Assembly: GCA_038319025.1 (NCBI GenBank)
Contig: JBBQCW010000018.1
Location: 1-64,000, forward strand
Direction of reading: 5' to 3'
Source: JBBQCW01 sp038319025
Lineage (GTDB): Bacteria; Actinomycetota; Thermoleophilia; Solirubrobacterales; Solirubrobacteraceae
Length of the DNA stretch: 64,000 nucleotides
Below are positions 1 to 7,280 of this stretch, one piece after another. The notes under the pieces are model-generated. The model searched no databases and was not told the DNA's origin. It saw nothing but the letters and a program-made list of their open reading frames with translations. Position numbers and translations under genes: made by a program. Positions within the stretch are counted from its first letter, which is position 1. The number at the start of each line of letters is the position of its first letter.

Positions 1-141
1 AGAACGACCTCGCCGCGACGCGCGCATCGACGACCACGATCCAAACCATCTCACCCACGACCCCTCCAGCCGCTACGCTCGCGGCCGCTCACTAAACACC
101 GAACCGCCACCGCCAAGTTCCACGACAAACGGGACAACCTC
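1..141. other. unassigned sequence left of the IS3 remnant
   Basis: The frame of the downstream transposase stays open to the first base, but the residues it would encode are Arg/Pro/Thr-rich and do not resemble the part of an IS3-family integrase core that should precede the RRIVGWS motif. The other two forward frames are no more convincing. The join between unrelated sequence and transposase lies near base 140. I see no supported gene here. Confidence 0.4.
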
Positions 142-564
142 CGGCGGATCGTCGGCTGGTCGATGGCCAACCACATGCGAACCGAGCTTGTCACCGACGC
201 GCTGCAGATGGCCCTTGCGCGCCGTCGGCCCGGCCCAGGCCTGATCTGGCATTCAGACCAGGGCAGCCAGTTCGTCGCTCTGGCCTTCGGCCAACAAGCA
301 CGCGCCGCGGGGATCGCCCAGTCGATGGGCAGCAAAGGCGACTGCTACGACAACGCCGTCGCCGAGAGCTTCTTCGCCACCTTGAAGAAGGAGCTCATCC
401 ACCGCCGCTCCTGGCCGACGAAGGCCGAGCTGCGCACCGAGGTCTTCGACTACATCGAGGTGTTCTACAACCGCGAACGACGCCACCGAACGCTCGGGCA
501 ACTCTCTCCAGCCCAGTACGAGAAGATCAATCTCACACCCCGACAGGAACAGCTAACTGCTTAA
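142..564 (+). pseudogene. IS3-family transposase (OrfB), 5-prime truncated
   Basis: This is the C-terminal part of a DDE integrase-core transposase, which would cut and join insertion-sequence ends. Recognisable motifs are RRIVGWSM at the left edge, HSDQGSQF carrying the second catalytic Asp, and AESFFATLKKE carrying the catalytic Glu, followed by a YIEVFYNRERRH segment typical of IS3/IS150 OrfB. About 140 residues remain of an expected 270-300. The N-terminal helix-turn-helix and the first catalytic Asp are missing, so the protein should be inactive. An ATG at 163 gives a 133-residue open frame but is not the original start. The right IS end follows the stop codon at 573-597. Confidence 0.85.
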
Positions 565-572
565 ACAACCCC

Positions 573-597
573 TGTCCACCGAACCGGGGGAACTCCA
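573..597 (+). repeat. right terminal inverted repeat of the IS3-type element
   Basis: Just past the transposase stop lies a sequence beginning TGTCCACCGAACC and ending GGGGGAACTCCA. The TG...CA ends and the position fit the right end of an IS3-family element. No left end is present in the window. A related 21-mer occurs at 10245-10265. Confidence 0.6.
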
Positions 598-808
598 AAA
601 CACCAACTCGCCACCGCATGACAGGCCCCTAGAACCCGCATCGGCAGTCTGATCGGCCAGCAACCGGCTCCAGCACCCACGCCTCGCCCCGGCCGGCCCG
701 CCACCACAGCCGCGACAGGCCCCACGCCCAACCGCACACCCGACCTTTACGCGACAGCCTCCGCGAAAAGCAGCAGTCACTTTGTGGCGAACTGTCGGCT
801 GCGCGTGG

Positions 809-1705
809 TTAGTGGTGTGCGAGCTCTCGGATACGCCGGTACTCCTCGGTGGTGAGTTCGCGGCCGCGTGCGTCGCTGAGGGCGGGCGAGCGCTCGAGGT
901 ATTCCTCCTCGCGTTGGCGCCAGACCGCGATGTATCGGTAGAAGGGGATCAGCGGGTGCAGGTGATGAACGAGGTGGTAGTTCTGGTACAGCAGGATCGG
1001 TGTGAGCAGTCGTTCGAGCCCGACGCGGTTGCGGGTTGCCTGGAAGGGGTCCTCGGACTGTGTGGCGTGCAGTCCGTGGTGGGGCAGGTAGTCAAAGGAC
1101 CAGCCGAGCAGCCCGGTCGCCAGCCGTTGCGGGATCCACCACAGCAGGAGGATGTCGAGCCCGTGACCGGTGGCGATCGCGGCGACGGTGAGCGTGACCG
1201 TCAGCGCCAGCGTCGCGGCGAGCTCGACCTTCTCGCTCCGGGGACGCGCGTCGAGTCGGCGGGCATAGTAGGGCAGGTAGTTCAGGTCGAGGGTGAGCCA
1301 GCGCAGCGGGAGCGTCCAGGCCAAACCGCGGTCGACGTTTGCCCACGAGTCGGGGTCGAGGTCGGGATCGTTGGTGAAGCGGTGGTGCTGCATGTGGATG
1401 TACCGGAACGTCCCCAACCCCGATAGCGGGCCGATGAACATGGCCGCTATGCGTCCGAGCCAGACGTTCACCGCGTCGGACGTCGACAGGGAGCGGTGGC
1501 AGGCCTCGTGTACGACGGTGAAGAGGGAGAATGTGGCGAGCGTGTTGACGACGACGGATATGGCCCAGGGCCACGTCCCCGTTAGGGCGAGGGCGCTGGA
1601 GGCGACCCAGACGCTGATCGCACTGACCAGCACGCCGACGGTGGGCCAGGCAATGTGCGGCCTGGGCTCCTGAGGGTTCGGGATTCGCCGGCTTGTGTCG
1701 TTCAT
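809..1705 (-). CDS. membrane fatty-acid desaturase / hydroxylase family protein
   Basis: This 298-residue protein belongs to the membrane-bound di-iron fatty-acid desaturase family, which inserts a double bond or hydroxyl into an acyl or hydrocarbon chain using O2 and electrons from ferredoxin or rubredoxin. The three His boxes are visible: HEACH (66-70), HMQHH (104-108) and HLVHH (244-248), plus an LPHH at 207-210. Hydrophobic segments flank the first two boxes and another lies near 165-200. The gene diverges from a TetR gene followed by a ferredoxin reductase, which suggests the reductase feeds it electrons. The -35 element of its likely promoter lies inside the palindrome at 1765-1785. The exact substrate cannot be read from the sequence; a carotenoid or alkane substrate is also possible. 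Confidence 0.85.
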   Translation of the reverse strand: MNDTSRRIPNPQEPRPHIAWPTVGVLVSAISVWVASSALALTGTWPWAISVVVNTLATFSLFTVVHEACHRSLSTSDAVNVWLGRIAAMFIGPLSGLGTFRYIHMQHHRFTNDPDLDPDSWANVDRGLAWTLPLRWLTLDLNYLPYYARRLDARPRSEKVELAATLALTVTLTVAAIATGHGLDILLLWWIPQRLATGLLGWSFDYLPHHGLHATQSEDPFQATRNRVGLERLLTPILLYQNYHLVHHLHPLIPFYRYIAVWRQREEEYLERSPALSDARGRELTTEEYRRIRELAHH

Positions 1706-1752
1706 GAGCTGACCTTGACCGAGAGGGCCTTCGACTGATTGAGCATGAGAGC

Positions 1753-1796
1753 GTTATACAGACACGCTTGACACAATGTCAAGCGCTAGTGGATAG
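1753..1796. promoter_or_regulatory. divergent promoters with a 9+9 bp TetR operator
   Basis: CGCTTGACA (1765-1773), CAA, TGTCAAGCG (1777-1785) is a perfect inverted repeat with a 3-nt spacer. Leftward, TTGACA (1782 to 1777) is followed after 18 nt by TATAAC (1758 to 1753). Rightward, TTGACA (1768-1773) is followed after 17 nt by a weaker GGATAG (1791-1796). Both -35 boxes are inside the palindrome, so a bound repressor would close both promoters. The TetR gene starts at 1822, which suggests autoregulation. A near-identical site lies at 53172-53192. Confidence 0.75.
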
Positions 1797-1821
1797 CGCG
1801 CTTGTCTGGTACCTTGCTCGC

Positions 1822-2415
1822 ATGCCGCTTGTGCGCTCCACCGACCACAACCGCCAAGCCCGGGCCCGTGGTGAAGCGGCGCTTCTCGCTGCGGTCGAGG
1901 ATCTCGTCGCCGGCGGCACCCCTTACTCCGAGCTCGGTGTCTCCCAGATCACCGAGCGCAGCGGCTTCTCCCGCGCGACGTTCTACTCCTACTTCACCGA
2001 CAAGCGAGCGCTCGCGCTGCGGCTCAGCGAACAGGTTCAAGAGGCCCTGGACGCAGAGGTGAGTCCGTGGCTTGTCAATGGCGAAGGCGATCTGCGCGAA
2101 ACGCTTGCCCGTGCGCTCGCCGTATTTACCGAGCACCGCGGCGCGACCCAGACCGTCGCCGAGGCCGCCGCTTATGACAGCGAGATCGCAGCCGCATGGC
2201 GGGCGATCCACGCGCAGCTCGAGCTCAGCGCCCGCGGACGGATTCACGACGCGCTACCGCACCTGCCCGAGTCCGCCGTCGCAGCCCGCGCGTTCGTCCT
2301 GGTGTGGGGAACCCAGGCCTCGTTCATCGAGCACATCGCCGCCGACCGCACAAACCCGGACGCGCTGCTCGACGCCCTGACCCTGCAGTGGCAGGCTGCA
2401 CTGACTCACCCTTGA
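1822..2415 (+). CDS. TetR/AcrR-family regulator
   Basis: This 197-residue one-component regulator has an N-terminal TetR DNA-binding domain: ITERSGFSRATFYSYFTDK, near residues 45-63, is the classical helix-turn-helix ending in the YFxxK signature. The variable C-terminal half should bind a small hydrophobic ligand. I start it at the ATG at 1822 and not at the TTG at 1768, because that TTG lies inside the palindrome and is part of the -35 box. The ferredoxin-reductase gene starts 11 nt after the stop, so the two are cotranscribed. The divergent desaturase is the other obvious target. Confidence 0.85.
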   Translation: MPLVRSTDHNRQARARGEAALLAAVEDLVAGGTPYSELGVSQITERSGFSRATFYSYFTDKRALALRLSEQVQEALDAEVSPWLVNGEGDLRETLARALAVFTEHRGATQTVAEAAAYDSEIAAAWRAIHAQLELSARGRIHDALPHLPESAVAARAFVLVWGTQASFIEHIAADRTNPDALLDALTLQWQAALTHP

Positions 2416-2426
2416 GGTCCCCGGCT

Positions 2427-3641
2427 ATGACGCACCGTCATGTTGACCACCTGCTGATAGGTGGTGGGATCGCCGCGGCGACCGCCGCTCACGCGCTGCG
2501 TGACGAGGGGGCTGACGGGTCGATCATGCTCGTCTCTCGGGAGCTTGATCTGCCCTACCATCGCCCGCCGGCGACGAAGGAGTACCTGCGCGGCGAGGCA
2601 TCCAAGGAGGAGGTGTTGCTCGGCACCCCGGCCTCCTATGCCGATGCCGACATCGACCTGCTCAGCCGTACGAGTGTCGTGGATCTCGACCTTGCTCGCC
2701 GCACGGCGAGGCTCTCAACGAAGGAAGAGATCACGTACGACCAGGCCCTGATTGCCACCGGCGCGATGGTGCGCCGCCTACAGGTCGAAGGTGCCCAGCA
2801 CGACGGAATCCACTACATCCGCGCACTGGGCAACAGCGACGCCGTTCGGGCCGACGCCGATGGCGCCAATCGGGCCGTCGTCGTCGGCGGGTCCTACCTG
2901 GGGTGCGAGGTCGCGGCGTCACTGACCAAAATGGGGCTTGACGTCACCATGGTCATGCAGGAGGCAGAGCCGTACGAGCGCGGCTTTGGCGCTCGGGCCG
3001 GCCGCTGGTTTCGTGGCGTGTTGACGGCCCACGGCGTGACGGTGATCGGCGCCGACGAGGTGGCCCGGTTCGCCTCTGTCGCCGACCGTGTCAGCGGCGT
3101 GCATACGCGCGGCGGCCTGGAGCTGCAATGCGACCTTGTCGTCTGCGGCGTCGGTGCGATGCCTGACGTGATGCTCGCCCGCCGCGCCGGCCTCGACCTA
3201 GGGGAGACCGGCGGCGTGACCTGCGACGCGGCCCTGCGCACCACGACCTCTGACCGCGTCTTTGCCGCCGGCGACATGTGCGAGTACTCGTCCACTGTCC
3301 ACGGTCGCTCCTTGCGCGTCGAGCACGAGGATCACGCGCAAAACCAGGGTGCCCATGTAGCCCGGGCGATGCTCGGCGCTACCGACCCTTACACCGTCGT
3401 GCCCTATTTCTTCTCAGACCTCAGCGACTGGGCCTCGCTGGAATACGTCGGTCCCGCACATACGTGGGATGACGAAGTGGTGCGCGGCTCCCTTCAGGAC
3501 GGCGAGTTCTCGATCTTCTACCTCGATCAGGGTGCCGTGGCCGGCGCGCTTTCAGTGGGGCGACCCCAAGATCTCGACGCGGCACGCGAGCTGATCACCT
3601 CGGGTGAAGCGGTCGGAGCAGAGCACGTCCGAGCCCTGTAG
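2427..3641 (+). CDS. NAD(P)H-dependent ferredoxin reductase (BphA4/rhodocoxin-reductase type)
   Basis: This FAD protein of 404 residues belongs to the class-I pyridine-nucleotide reductases that pass electrons from NAD(P)H to a ferredoxin serving a P450, dioxygenase or desaturase. The FAD-binding fold starts at LLIGGGIAAATAA (residues 8-20). The NAD(P)H fold starts at VVVGGSYLGCEVA near 152-164, and the second FAD contact is VFAAGDMCEY near 280. The C-terminal about 90 residues form the family reductase-C domain. The start at 2427 has a GAGG ribosome site 12 nt before it that overlaps the TetR stop; an in-frame extension to 2196 runs through the TetR gene and is a shadow. No ferredoxin gene is adjacent, so the electron carrier must be encoded elsewhere. 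Confidence 0.85.
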   Translation: MTHRHVDHLLIGGGIAAATAAHALRDEGADGSIMLVSRELDLPYHRPPATKEYLRGEASKEEVLLGTPASYADADIDLLSRTSVVDLDLARRTARLSTKEEITYDQALIATGAMVRRLQVEGAQHDGIHYIRALGNSDAVRADADGANRAVVVGGSYLGCEVAASLTKMGLDVTMVMQEAEPYERGFGARAGRWFRGVLTAHGVTVIGADEVARFASVADRVSGVHTRGGLELQCDLVVCGVGAMPDVMLARRAGLDLGETGGVTCDAALRTTTSDRVFAAGDMCEYSSTVHGRSLRVEHEDHAQNQGAHVARAMLGATDPYTVVPYFFSDLSDWASLEYVGPAHTWDDEVVRGSLQDGEFSIFYLDQGAVAGALSVGRPQDLDAARELITSGEAVGAEHVRAL

Positions 3642-3748
3642 CGCGTGTCGAGCTAAGCGGACTCGCGCCAGCCGCCTCCCTCAAGGTCGCCCTGCCGCAC
3701 GCGGTGAGGGAGTACACACTCGCTCGACAACCATTGACCGAGTGCTGA

Positions 3749-4363
3749 TCAGGCCGGGTCGCCGGCGCTCAACAGGGTCCGAGCGACGAGCATGGCGCTG
3801 TCGATATCGGGCTGCTGGCCGGTGGCCAGTGGCCCCCACACGAGCGTGACGGACGTGAGGTGGATGACGTTGATGATGGCCGCATCGATCTGCAGTTCGG
3901 GAGCCCAAGCCTCGAGTTGGTCTTGCAGGGCGGTTTGGCTCCGTTCGGCGACGATGCCCTTGCGGTTCATGAGGATGCGGAGTGCGAGGGCCGGTTCGGT
4001 GGCGGTGAAGCGGATGAGCGGCTCTGCGGCGGCGGCGTGTTCGAGATAGCGGCGGATGACGTCGAGGACCCGCTCGAGCCCGTCGCCGCGCGAGGCCTGG
4101 ATGACCACGATCAGCCACGCGTCGATGAGGCGGCCGAAGACCTCGTCGAGTAGTTGCTCCCGTTCTCCGACCCAGCGGTACAGCGTGGTGCGGGCTACGC
4201 CGAGCTCGTCGGCCAGGGTCTGCATCTCGATGCGTTCGCCGGCCAGGAATTTCGCGTGGGCGAGTGTGATCGCGTCATCGCGGGTGGCGCGACGGAAGGT
4301 CACCGGAGGCGCAAATGTCTGTTCGGTGGCCACGGCAGGGAGCGTACACCATGAATGGGACAT
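3749..4363 (-). CDS. TetR-family regulator, QsdR-like
   Basis: This 204-residue regulator has a TetR helix-turn-helix at MQTLADELGVARTTLYRW (about residues 48-65). The C-terminal part (RYLEHAAAAEPLIRFTA, then the TSVTLVWGPLATGQQPD region) matches what I recall of the QsdR-like C-terminal domain of actinobacterial TetR proteins. The ATG at 4363 has no ribosome site and may be leaderless; a GTG at 4333 is an alternative that would shorten the N-terminus by 10 residues. It diverges from the exported protein at 4511, and the tandem dyads in the 147-bp gap are its probable binding sites. By position it would control the exported protein, P450 and arylsulfatase set. Confidence 0.8.
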   Translation of the reverse strand: MSHSWCTLPAVATEQTFAPPVTFRRATRDDAITLAHAKFLAGERIEMQTLADELGVARTTLYRWVGEREQLLDEVFGRLIDAWLIVVIQASRGDGLERVLDVIRRYLEHAAAAEPLIRFTATEPALALRILMNRKGIVAERSQTALQDQLEAWAPELQIDAAIINVIHLTSVTLVWGPLATGQQPDIDSAMLVARTLLSAGDPA

Positions 4364-4383
4364 ACGTATCTAGCGTTCTGTGA

Positions 4384-4433
4384 AGGACTTCTCAAGTCTT
4401 TGTCCGACATAGGACGTTTGCTTTTAGTGTCCT
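4384..4433. promoter_or_regulatory. two tandem AGGAC-N13-GTCC dyads (putative operators)
   Basis: AGGAC at 4384-4388 pairs with GTCC at 4402-4405, and AGGAC at 4411-4415 pairs with GTCC(T) at 4429-4433. Spacer length is 13 nt in both, and the copies are offset by exactly 27 bp. They lie between the QsdR-like TetR gene and the divergent exported-protein gene. I infer two regulator dimers binding side by side. Confidence 0.5.
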
Positions 4434-4510
4434 GTCCGTGTTACGGTGGGGACATTGCGCCCCGGATCCGGCTGGCGCAGCACTGTTCTCAGGAGAGAGA
4501 AAGGTCGTTC

Positions 4511-5869
4511 ATGTCACACCGTTCATTGATACGGGCCGGCGCCGGAGCGCTCACCGTCATCGCCGGCCTCACCGCCGGCCTCGCCGCCACCGCCGGAGCC
4601 GCACCCGCTGTCGGTAGCCACAAGGCCGCGCCCGCCATTCCGCAGACCGATTGCTTCTGGACCAACCGTCTGGCGTCGAAGTTCGACACCGACCCGGTCC
4701 ACAACTACGCGTTCCCGGACACGGGCGCGGTCTACTGGTCGGCCAAGGTCACGATGCCCGCGGGCGCAACGATCGTGCTCAAGGGTAGGTTCGCTCACGC
4801 CCGCTATCAGTCGATCAACTCGTACAACAAGGCCGGCAACGCCCCGGTCGACGCGCTCAACGACATCGCCACCAAGCCGGACGTCGGGTCAAAGAACCCG
4901 TATGTGGCGGGCGCCAACCGCAACGCGGCCAAGCGGGGCTACACGATCACCGTGCTGAACGAAGCTGTACCGGCCGGTGCACGCGCTGCGAACACGGTGT
5001 ATGCCGGGGTTGCCGGCCAGTCCGATCAGCTCTTGGTGTTGCGCGTCTACGAGCCGGACTCGTTCAAGAAGGCGGAGCTGACCGGTGGTGTGGGACTCCC
5101 GCAGATGGAGCTGCACCTTGCGGATGGAACCGTTCAGACCGGCGCCGCGGCCTGCGGGACGCTCAACGCGCAAGGGGGCCAGCTCTCGCTGACCACCGTG
5201 CCCGAGAGCCTGTACGCCTCACTGCGTAACCCGGCCGGCGCCGCACCGACGTTCCCGGCGGTCGCCAAGCCGAACTTCCGCGCCTACTACAACACGGGGT
5301 ACATCATCTCGTGCTGGTACCAGGGCAACTGCGCCTCGCAACCCGCGCGGACCGGCGGGCAGTACAGCAACATCGACAACAACTACGTGGCGGCTTTCGT
5401 GAGCACCGCGTTCGCTGCAGGCCCGGTGCTCGTACTCCGTGGCAAGCTGCCCAAGACACCAGCCACGGGCGCCAAGGTCGCCAAGATGGGCAAGGGCGAC
5501 ATGCGTTACTGGTCGATCTGCCAGAACGAGTCGCTGTATACCACCAAGGGCGCCGGGTGCCTGTTCGACAGCCAGATCCCGGTGGACAAGCACGGCAACT
5601 ACACGATCGTCTCCAGCAAGAGCGGGGACCGGCCCAAGAACGCGACGGCGAAGTGCGGCGTCGGCTACGTGCCGTGGCCCAAGAACGGCGACGGTGACGG
5701 GCATCTGAGCGACGGGCTGCTGGTCGTGCGCAACATGCTCCCGTCGGCGAGCTTCCACCACGCCGTCCAGGACACCAAGGTCCCGGGTGACGAGGCGAAG
5801 GTGATGGGCGCCTACCTGCCCAAGGGGGACTACACCACCAAAGCGGCATTCCAGAAGAAGGGCTGCTGA
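4511..5869 (+). CDS. exported protein with internal duplication (DUF1214-like features)
   Basis: This 452-residue protein has a Sec signal peptide (Arg near the N-terminus, a hydrophobic stretch 10-28, Ala-x-Ala near 30), so it acts outside the membrane. The ATG at 4511 follows a GGAGAGAGAAAGG ribosome site; an upstream frame extension lacks signal-peptide character. Two halves look alike: VYWSAKVTMPAGATIVLKGR, then a YQSINSYN segment and GYTITV in the first; AAGPVLVLRGKLP, then MRYWSICQNES and GNYTIV in the second. The RYWS and YTIV elements recall DUF1214 proteins. It heads an apparent operon with a P450 and an arylsulfatase. The function is unknown; a substrate-binding or lipid-handling role would suit the neighbours. 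Confidence 0.75.
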   Translation: MSHRSLIRAGAGALTVIAGLTAGLAATAGAAPAVGSHKAAPAIPQTDCFWTNRLASKFDTDPVHNYAFPDTGAVYWSAKVTMPAGATIVLKGRFAHARYQSINSYNKAGNAPVDALNDIATKPDVGSKNPYVAGANRNAAKRGYTITVLNEAVPAGARAANTVYAGVAGQSDQLLVLRVYEPDSFKKAELTGGVGLPQMELHLADGTVQTGAAACGTLNAQGGQLSLTTVPESLYASLRNPAGAAPTFPAVAKPNFRAYYNTGYIISCWYQGNCASQPARTGGQYSNIDNNYVAAFVSTAFAAGPVLVLRGKLPKTPATGAKVAKMGKGDMRYWSICQNESLYTTKGAGCLFDSQIPVDKHGNYTIVSSKSGDRPKNATAKCGVGYVPWPKNGDGDGHLSDGLLVVRNMLPSASFHHAVQDTKVPGDEAKVMGAYLPKGDYTTKAAFQKKGC

Positions 5870-5881
5870 GCCACACGGGCG

Positions 5882-5915
5882 AGTCTCCCCGGGGCGCATC
5901 GGCCTCGGGGAGACT
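5882..5915 (+). terminator. 10-bp stem hairpin between exported protein and P450
   Basis: AGTCTCCCCG (5882-5891) is perfectly complementary to CGGGGAGACT (5906-5915), with a 14-nt loop. There is no T-tract. It lies 12 bp after a stop codon and 50 bp before the P450 start, so it could be a partial terminator or an mRNA-processing or stability element that sets unequal expression within the operon. Confidence 0.5.
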
Positions 5916-5964
5916 GTGCCTCCCACCCTCTCCGATGCACCGGCGATCAGAGAAAGGCCGAACC

Positions 5965-7200
5965 ATGTCGACCGACGTCACCCCGCTGGACCACTGCCTG
6001 GCCTATGACCCGGAGGAGTGGGTCGACGGGCCGAACCTTGTGCAGTTCGCCCGCATGCGCCGAGAATGCCCCGTGCACTGGTCGGCCGGCATTCCCGAGC
6101 TTCCCGAGGAAGCTGGCTACTGGTCGGTGACCACGGCCGAGGGTGTGCACGAGGTGAGCCGCGACTGGGAGACGTATTCGTCGGAGGTCGGTGGGTTCTC
6201 GATTGCCACCGAAGGCGTCATGCCGCTGGCCATGCAGCAGGGAATGTTCATCGGGATGGATCCGCCCAAGCACGACCGGATCAAGGGCCTGTTTCAGCGT
6301 GGCTTTACGCCCAAGCGCATCGCCGAGCATGAGGACGCGATCCGCGAGATCACCCGCGGCGTGCTCGACGGTCTTCAGGGGCGGGACACATGCGACATGG
6401 TTGAGGACGTCGCTCAGCCCGTCGTGGCACGGGTCATCGGCAGCTTCATGGGGCTCACGCCACAGGACGATGCGGTGTGGGCGCACCTGATGAACGTCCT
6501 GATGAACCCGACGGACCCTGAGATCAACCCGGGCGGTGTCGACGCGATCGCCGGCAAGTACGTCCCGGAGATGTTCGAACGGTGCGCGAAGCTGATCGCT
6601 GCGCGCCGCGAGCATCCCGTCGACGATTTGACCAGCGTCCTCGTGAACGCCGAGGTGGACGGCGAGCGGTTGGAGGAGCACGAGATCGTGATGGGCTTCG
6701 TGCTGCTGATGGCCGCCGGGAACGACAGCACCAAGGCCACCTATTGCAGCGCGATGAGGGCGCTGATGGAGAACCCCGACCAGCGACAGCTGCTGCTCGA
6801 TGATCCCTCGCTGATTCCGGGTGCGGTCGAGGAGGCGCTGCGCATGTTCCCCGCCTTCTCGCAGTTTCGCCGGACGGCGACCGTCGACACCGAGCTGCAG
6901 GGATGCCCGATCGCCAAGGGCGACAAGGTCCTCATGTGGTACGTCAGCTCCAACCGGGACGAGTCCCGTTACGAGGATCCCGACCGGTTCGACGTTCTGC
7001 GCAACCCCGAGCATCAGGCCTTCGGCGCGGGCGGCCGGCACTTCTGTCTGGGCACCGCGCTCGCCCGGCTTGAGCTGAAGATCCTGATCGAGGAGACGCT
7101 GGCGCGCTACCCCGACATCGCCATCGACGGCACGCCGGTGCACGCCGTCGGGCCGTTCGCCAACCAGCTCCGCGAACTGCCGGTACGGCTCCAGGCCTGA
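5965..7200 (+). CDS. cytochrome P450 (CYP125/124/142-like group)
   Basis: This soluble haem monooxygenase has 411 residues. The I-helix oxygen-activation motif is AGNDST (251-256), where Ser takes the place of the usual first Thr after the acid. The ExxR pair is E290/R293, and the haem loop FGAGGRHFCLG places the Cys ligand at 361. The GMDPPKHDR motif (98-105) and the haem loop resemble actinobacterial P450s that hydroxylate sterol side chains and methyl-branched lipids; the family placement is an inference. The start at 5965 has AAAGG 7 nt upstream. It is close to the P450 at 51913-53151. It sits between an exported protein and an arylsulfatase, which suggests a sulfated or desulfated lipid substrate. 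No ferredoxin is adjacent. Confidence 0.93.
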   Translation: MSTDVTPLDHCLAYDPEEWVDGPNLVQFARMRRECPVHWSAGIPELPEEAGYWSVTTAEGVHEVSRDWETYSSEVGGFSIATEGVMPLAMQQGMFIGMDPPKHDRIKGLFQRGFTPKRIAEHEDAIREITRGVLDGLQGRDTCDMVEDVAQPVVARVIGSFMGLTPQDDAVWAHLMNVLMNPTDPEINPGGVDAIAGKYVPEMFERCAKLIAARREHPVDDLTSVLVNAEVDGERLEEHEIVMGFVLLMAAGNDSTKATYCSAMRALMENPDQRQLLLDDPSLIPGAVEEALRMFPAFSQFRRTATVDTELQGCPIAKGDKVLMWYVSSNRDESRYEDPDRFDVLRNPEHQAFGAGGRHFCLGTALARLELKILIEETLARYPDIAIDGTPVHAVGPFANQLRELPVRLQA

Positions 7201-7280
7201 CCGCGTACAGCCGCTGGGAGTGTTCCGCTCTGTCCGGAGGTTATGGTCCCCTGCGACCTGACGCACCTACGGAGGCTTGG

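Noticed and set aside
782..1426. 214-residue open frame on the plus strand
   Set aside because: It is antisense to the desaturase, whose His boxes are unambiguous, and its composition (Val/Gly/Asp/Arg) is that of a high-GC antisense shadow.
3676..3712. CTCCCTCA/TGAGGGAG inverted repeat as terminator of the ferredoxin reductase gene
   Set aside because: The arms are only 8 bp with a loop of more than 20 nt and no T-run; too weak to list as a terminator.
5947..7266. 439-residue open frame on the minus strand opposite the P450
   Set aside because: The plus strand encodes all P450 motifs in order; the minus frame is His/Arg/Leu/Asp-rich with no recognisable domain.
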